Of a stretch of DNA of 9,871 nt, positions 7,899 to 9,871 are shown piece after piece. A model generated the notes under the pieces. The model searched no databases and had not been told where the DNA came from. It saw only the letters and a list, made by a program, of their open reading frames with translations. The position numbers and the translations under genes are program-made. This stretch comes from JBFHER01 sp041584055 (lineage in GTDB: Bacteria; Bacteroidota; Bacteroidia; Bacteroidales; UBA5342), in contig JBFHER010000139.1 of NCBI GenBank assembly GCA_041584055.1, positions 1-9,871 of the forward strand, written 5' to 3'. How positions within the stretch are numbered: the stretch's first letter is position 1; every line of letters begins with the position of its first letter.

Positions 7899-8069
7899 TT
7901 ATTCATGATGCTCTTTTAGCCTAGTAGGGAATGGTTTGCAACAATGCCCAGAAGGTGTTTTGAAGACTTCTTCACTGTCATCCGCTATAAACATTCTACG
8001 AAACATTGTCGTTTCTATTTGCTCTTTTATAAGCTGTTGGATACAGGTGCTGTTAGGTACATGGGGGTG
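7899..8069 (-). pseudogene. Unidentified coding remnant behind the DUF4239 gene
   Basis: I do not recognise this product. Immediately after the TAA of the membrane-protein gene, in the same frame, 56 further codons are open and read like real protein: CIQQLIKEQIETTMFRRMF, then IADDSEEVFKTPSGHCCKPF, ending EHHE before TAA at 7899-7901. An internal ATG at 8006 could start a 35-residue peptide, but no ribosome-binding site is evident. The segment has two Cys and a clustered His-His near its end. It may be the tail of a lost gene, a C-terminal extension cut off by the upstream stop, or a chance open frame. The amino-acid composition makes chance less likely, but the call is uncertain. Confidence 0.3.
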
Positions 8070-8858
8070 TTATTTTTGAACATCTGTTTTCAATTCGATT
8101 AAACTATTTTGTTTTATTTTTATCAACCCTCTCTTGGGCCGGTCAAGGTCAATAATTATAAATACAACCAATACAATTAAAAAAGTGAACATTACAGTTG
8201 AAATATAAGCTCTTTTCATACCTAAACCTGAAGTGTATCCCATAAGAGCTCCTCCAATAATAAATACGGTAAAAAGCAAAAACAAGATAACCTCTGGCAC
8301 ATGTCTTTGCAAAATTGCATTTCTCTCACCTCTGGCATCAATAACATCGTTTAGTGATGTAATAAAATATCCCGTAGTAACAGGACGTGGATCAATCTCT
8401 GATGCTTTTATTGCTGTATCCCAAATTTTATCTTGAACCAGATTTGTTTCTTTATTAATTTCTTTTCTTTCTTGTTCCTGTGTTAAATCAATAGAACTTA
8501 TTTCTGTTCTTAAATCAATATATTCTTGTAGCATGTTATAAGTAATCGAGTCATAAGGTGATGGTAATAATTTTGTTCTTAACAAAGAAGTCCCAATTGC
8601 ATTTGCTTCTTTTATTACAGCATAAGACCTGTTGTCAAACCTCTGCAAAGCCATATTGAAAGTAAAACCTAATAGTAAGGCCAATAATCCTAGTATTCCA
8701 GCCTGAATTGTACTTGTTTGAGCTTTTACTTCCTTATCTGTTTTTTGTTGATGTCTTCTTCCAACTCTGAAAAAAATTTCATAAGCCAAAAGGATTGAGG
8801 CAAATAGAAGTCCTATGATTAAGATACTGTTTTGATTGTACATAATTTCGTGTTTCAT
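8070..8858 (-). CDS. DUF4239 / bestrophin-like domain membrane protein
   Basis: A 262-residue inner-membrane protein with two N-terminal helices (about 11-30 and 51-70), a soluble middle region of about 115 residues and two C-terminal helices (about 187-208 and 218-237). Signature segments match the DUF4239 family: GLLALLLGFTFNMAxxRFD, then KEANAIGTSLLRTKLLP, and IDLDRPKRGLI after the last helix. Members are called bestrophin-like because of a distant relation to anion channels; no activity is firmly known. Length is typical. The first ATG (8858) is used; a second at 8843 would also leave the first helix intact, and neither has a clear ribosome-binding site in this AT-rich leader. The gene starts 17 bases after the toxin remnant ends, on the same strand, so it may be transcribed from the antitoxin promoter. 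Whether it serves the toxin-antitoxin pair or is only a neighbour cannot be told. Confidence 0.87.
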   Translation of the reverse strand: MKHEIMYNQNSILIIGLLFASILLAYEIFFRVGRRHQQKTDKEVKAQTSTIQAGILGLLALLLGFTFNMALQRFDNRSYAVIKEANAIGTSLLRTKLLPSPYDSITYNMLQEYIDLRTEISSIDLTQEQERKEINKETNLVQDKIWDTAIKASEIDPRPVTTGYFITSLNDVIDARGERNAILQRHVPEVILFLLFTVFIIGGALMGYTSGLGMKRAYISTVMFTFLIVLVVFIIIDLDRPKRGLIKIKQNSLIELKTDVQK

Positions 8859-8875
8859 TTTTATATCAAAAATAA

Positions 8876-9177
8876 TTATTTTTTAATCATTCTATTCTTA
8901 AGGGCCATTTGCTCATAAAGAATTCTGGTTATTCCTACCTCACTGTTTTCAAGGTTGCGATAGAAAATGATGTGTTTTCCAGCCTTGAAACCAGAGAGAT
9001 TATTAATTACTTCAAAATAATTTCGTCCTAATTCTATATCTCATCTATTTCCTGACAAGTATTTATGATCATAGAGTAATATTTGTTAGCTTGATTCTCA
9101 GGCCATTTGCAGAAAGTGTAGTTCCAGATGTCAGATAAATCTTGAACAGCTTTGTTTGTAAATCTATAACTAGCCAT
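8876..9177 (-). pseudogene. parE: ParE/RelE-type toxin, frameshifted
   Basis: Two adjoining frames together spell a whole ParE-family toxin. From ATG 9177, frame one gives MASYRFTNKAVQDLSDIWNY and runs through NQANKYYSMIINTCQEIDE before stops (near 9037-9039). The second frame continues with IELGRNYFEVINNLSGFKAG, then KHIIFYRNLENSEVGITRIL, ending at TAA 8876-8878. These parts correspond to the family's N-terminal helices and to the C-terminal K-H-I-I-F-Y-R-x-L and I-x-R-I-L strands. The break is at about 9034-9044 and needs one base gained or two lost to repair. The toxin start overlaps the antitoxin stop by 8 bases, the normal translational coupling of such pairs. ParE toxins act on DNA gyrase or, in RelE relatives, on ribosome-bound mRNA. 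As written the gene makes a truncated, probably harmless product; a sequencing error is the main alternative. Confidence 0.85.
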
Positions 9178-9421
9178 TCAGATTTTGTTTAGATTTTAAT
9201 TTCTCAAGATGTGATTCAGGACTTAAGTCACTAGCAATGCCACTCTCAATACCTTCCTGAATTGATTCTCTCAAAACCATCATCCTGTTTTCTTCTTCTT
9301 CCAGAAGTCTTAAACCAGCTCGAACAACTTCACTTGCGTTTTTATATCTACCTTCTGATATTCTACTACGGATAAATCTGTCGAAATAATTTCCTAAGGA
9401 TATTGAAGTATTTCTATTCAT
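9170..9421 (-). CDS. parD: ParD-type antitoxin, ribbon-helix-helix (CC2985-like)
   Basis: An intact 83-residue antitoxin. Residues 4-46 (NTSISLGNYFDRFI, then GRYKNASEVVRAGLRLLEEE) match the ParD/CC2985 ribbon-helix-helix family: the first strand pairs to form a dimer that binds operator DNA, and the following helices lead to a charged tail (about 47-83) that wraps the toxin. It is the first gene of the pair and overlaps the toxin start by 8 bases. Such antitoxins neutralise ParE and repress their own operon. A 10-base palindrome lies 51-60 bases upstream. With the toxin frameshifted, this copy would be an antitoxin without an active partner, able at most to regulate or to neutralise a related toxin elsewhere. 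Confidence 0.92.
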   Translation of the reverse strand: MNRNTSISLGNYFDRFIRSRISEGRYKNASEVVRAGLRLLEEEENRMMVLRESIQEGIESGIASDLSPESHLEKLKSKQNLNG

Positions 9422-9471
9422 AATTCATTCTTTTGGGGCATGGGAAATATGGAAAACCACCGAAGCGTTCT

Positions 9472-9481
9472 GTTTCGAAAC
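9472..9481 (-). promoter_or_regulatory. Palindrome upstream of the antitoxin gene, candidate ParD operator
   Basis: GTTTCGAAAC is a perfect 10-base palindrome, flanked by GCGTT (9464-9468) and overlapped at its right end by AACGC (9479-9483), an outer inverted repeat. It lies 51-60 bases before the antitoxin start, where autoregulating ribbon-helix-helix antitoxins usually bind. The operator role is inferred from position and symmetry only. Confidence 0.3.
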
Positions 9482-9493
9482 GCCGGGGAGAGT

Positions 9494-9533
9494 TGTCTTT
9501 ATAGGTCCCAATCAGGTTTGTTGGTGTAAAACC
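9494..9533 (+). repeat. Imperfect 40-bp direct repeat, right copy
   Basis: Partner of 7841-7880 in the same orientation, 35 of 40 bases identical, starting 1653 bases further on. Just to its left the sequence becomes the GC-richer leader of the antitoxin gene; just to its right it continues as the barrel N-terminal fragment. The repeat therefore marks the junction between barrel-like and cassette DNA. Confidence 0.8.
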
Positions 9534-9697
9534 TCCAATATTGGCATATGAACCGATATTTGTTTGGAGACTTGTAATGTTATTAGAAGAATACATTGCT
9601 CCAAAATTTCCGCCAATTAGAAAAATGTTCTTCTCTTGACAAAAAGTCAAATTGATAGAAACAATTAAGAATACAAGTAAAAAATGGATTTATTCAT
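9494..9697 (-). pseudogene. N-terminal remnant of a putative outer-membrane barrel protein
   Basis: An ATG at 9697 begins MNKSIF, and a shift of one base within a run of six A (six T on the coding strand, about 9680-9685) leads into the signal-peptide core FLLVFLIVSINLTFCQ. The mature part reads EKNIFLIGGNFGAMYSSNN, then SYANIGGFTPTNLIGTYKDN, typical of the first strands of small Bacteroidota barrel proteins. With one more T the start and signal peptide would be in frame, so the gene is frameshifted, or the homopolymer was misread. Beyond 9494 the frame runs into non-homologous residues up to a stop at 9414, probably antitoxin leader DNA. The last segment is repeated in the remnant at 7755-7880, so the two may be halves of one gene. 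Confidence 0.5.
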
Positions 9698-9742
9698 AAG
9701 TTAAAGGTTATAATATTCAATATAACTCATTTTTTTTACGTG

Positions 9743-9770
9743 TTTTATTTCATATAAAGATGAAATAAAA
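9743..9770. terminator. Perfect 11-bp inverted repeat, possible terminator
   Basis: TTTTATTTCAT (9743-9753) and ATGAAATAAAA (9760-9770) form a perfect 11-base stem with a 6-base loop. The stop codon of the partial frame at the right edge lies inside it, as is common for terminators. The stem is AT-only apart from one G-C pair, and no separate T-run follows on the minus strand, so termination would be weak; an operator for the barrel gene is the alternative. Confidence 0.4.
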
Positions 9771-9871
9771 GAATGAAGCGAGTTGAGTTGCCTTTTTTAC
9801 AATTTCAGCGGGCAATTTCTTAAATCTTGATAGGACCCAAATTTGTGTTTCATTCTCACTGTAAAAATTCA
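9750..9871 (-). CDS. C-terminal end of an unidentified protein (partial)
   Basis: The last 39 codons of a minus-strand frame enter from the right edge and stop at TGA (9750-9752). They read NFYSENETQIWVLSRFKKLP, then AEIVKKATQLASFFYFIFI. I do not recognise the product. The charged and then hydrophobic composition looks coding, and the stop lies inside the inverted repeat at 9743-9770. With only about 120 bases visible, a chance open frame cannot be excluded. Confidence 0.3.
   Translation of the reverse strand, partial: NFYSENETQIWVLSRFKKLPAEIVKKATQLASFFYFIFI

Noticed and set aside
7574..8056. Integron attC sites at GTTAGAC (7688), GTTGGAT (8036) and GTTAGGT (8052)
   Set aside because: No RYYYAAC partner with an intervening imperfect stem was found within attC length, and no integrase is present.
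1..9871. CRISPR array, tRNA, rRNA, complete insertion sequence
   Set aside because: No regularly spaced repeats, cloverleaf, rRNA-like conserved stretch or transposase catalytic frame was visible on either strand.

Overview
The window looks like chromosomal DNA from a Bacteroidota species, perhaps a marine or algal-polymer degrader. I infer this from the AT-rich background, weak or absent Shine-Dalgarno sequences, a secreted sulfatase beside a large secreted GH2 enzyme, and outer-membrane-barrel-like fragments. No ribosomal or taxonomic marker is present, so this is an inference.

Left part (1-2484): a serine beta-lactamase-family hydrolase, truncated by the window edge, runs rightwards. It converges on a lipoprotein-type sulfatase of the iduronate-2-sulfatase-like group. 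Centre (2644-6069): a 1141-residue secreted glycoside hydrolase family 2 enzyme with a C-terminal PA14 domain. Its base composition is clearly richer in GC than that of its neighbours. GH2 and sulfatase lie in the same direction and could act in sequence on a sulfated glycan, but no SusC/SusD pair is visible here.

Middle junk zone (6070-6739): about 670 bases with no intact gene. It holds a GC-rich, hairpin-forming block that resembles the 5' end of a group II intron, and a broken reading frame resembling a BRO/DinD-type phage antirepressor segment. An exported endonuclease/exonuclease/phosphatase-family protein follows (6740-7573).

Right part (7574-9871): a patchwork of gene remnants. A ParD antitoxin gene is intact, but its overlapping ParE toxin gene carries a frameshift. 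A DUF4239/bestrophin-like four-helix membrane protein follows 17 bases after the toxin. This 1.6 kb group lies between two imperfect 40-bp direct repeats. Each repeat sits inside a fragment of what looks like a small outer-membrane barrel gene: an N-terminal piece on the right and a C-terminal piece on the left, both on the minus strand. The simplest reading is that a toxin-antitoxin/membrane-protein cassette split the barrel gene, or that two related copies recombined and decayed. I see no CRISPR array, tRNA, rRNA or complete transposase. The most noteworthy signals are this repeat-flanked cassette, the disarmed toxin, the intron-like RNA block and the compositionally foreign GH2 gene.
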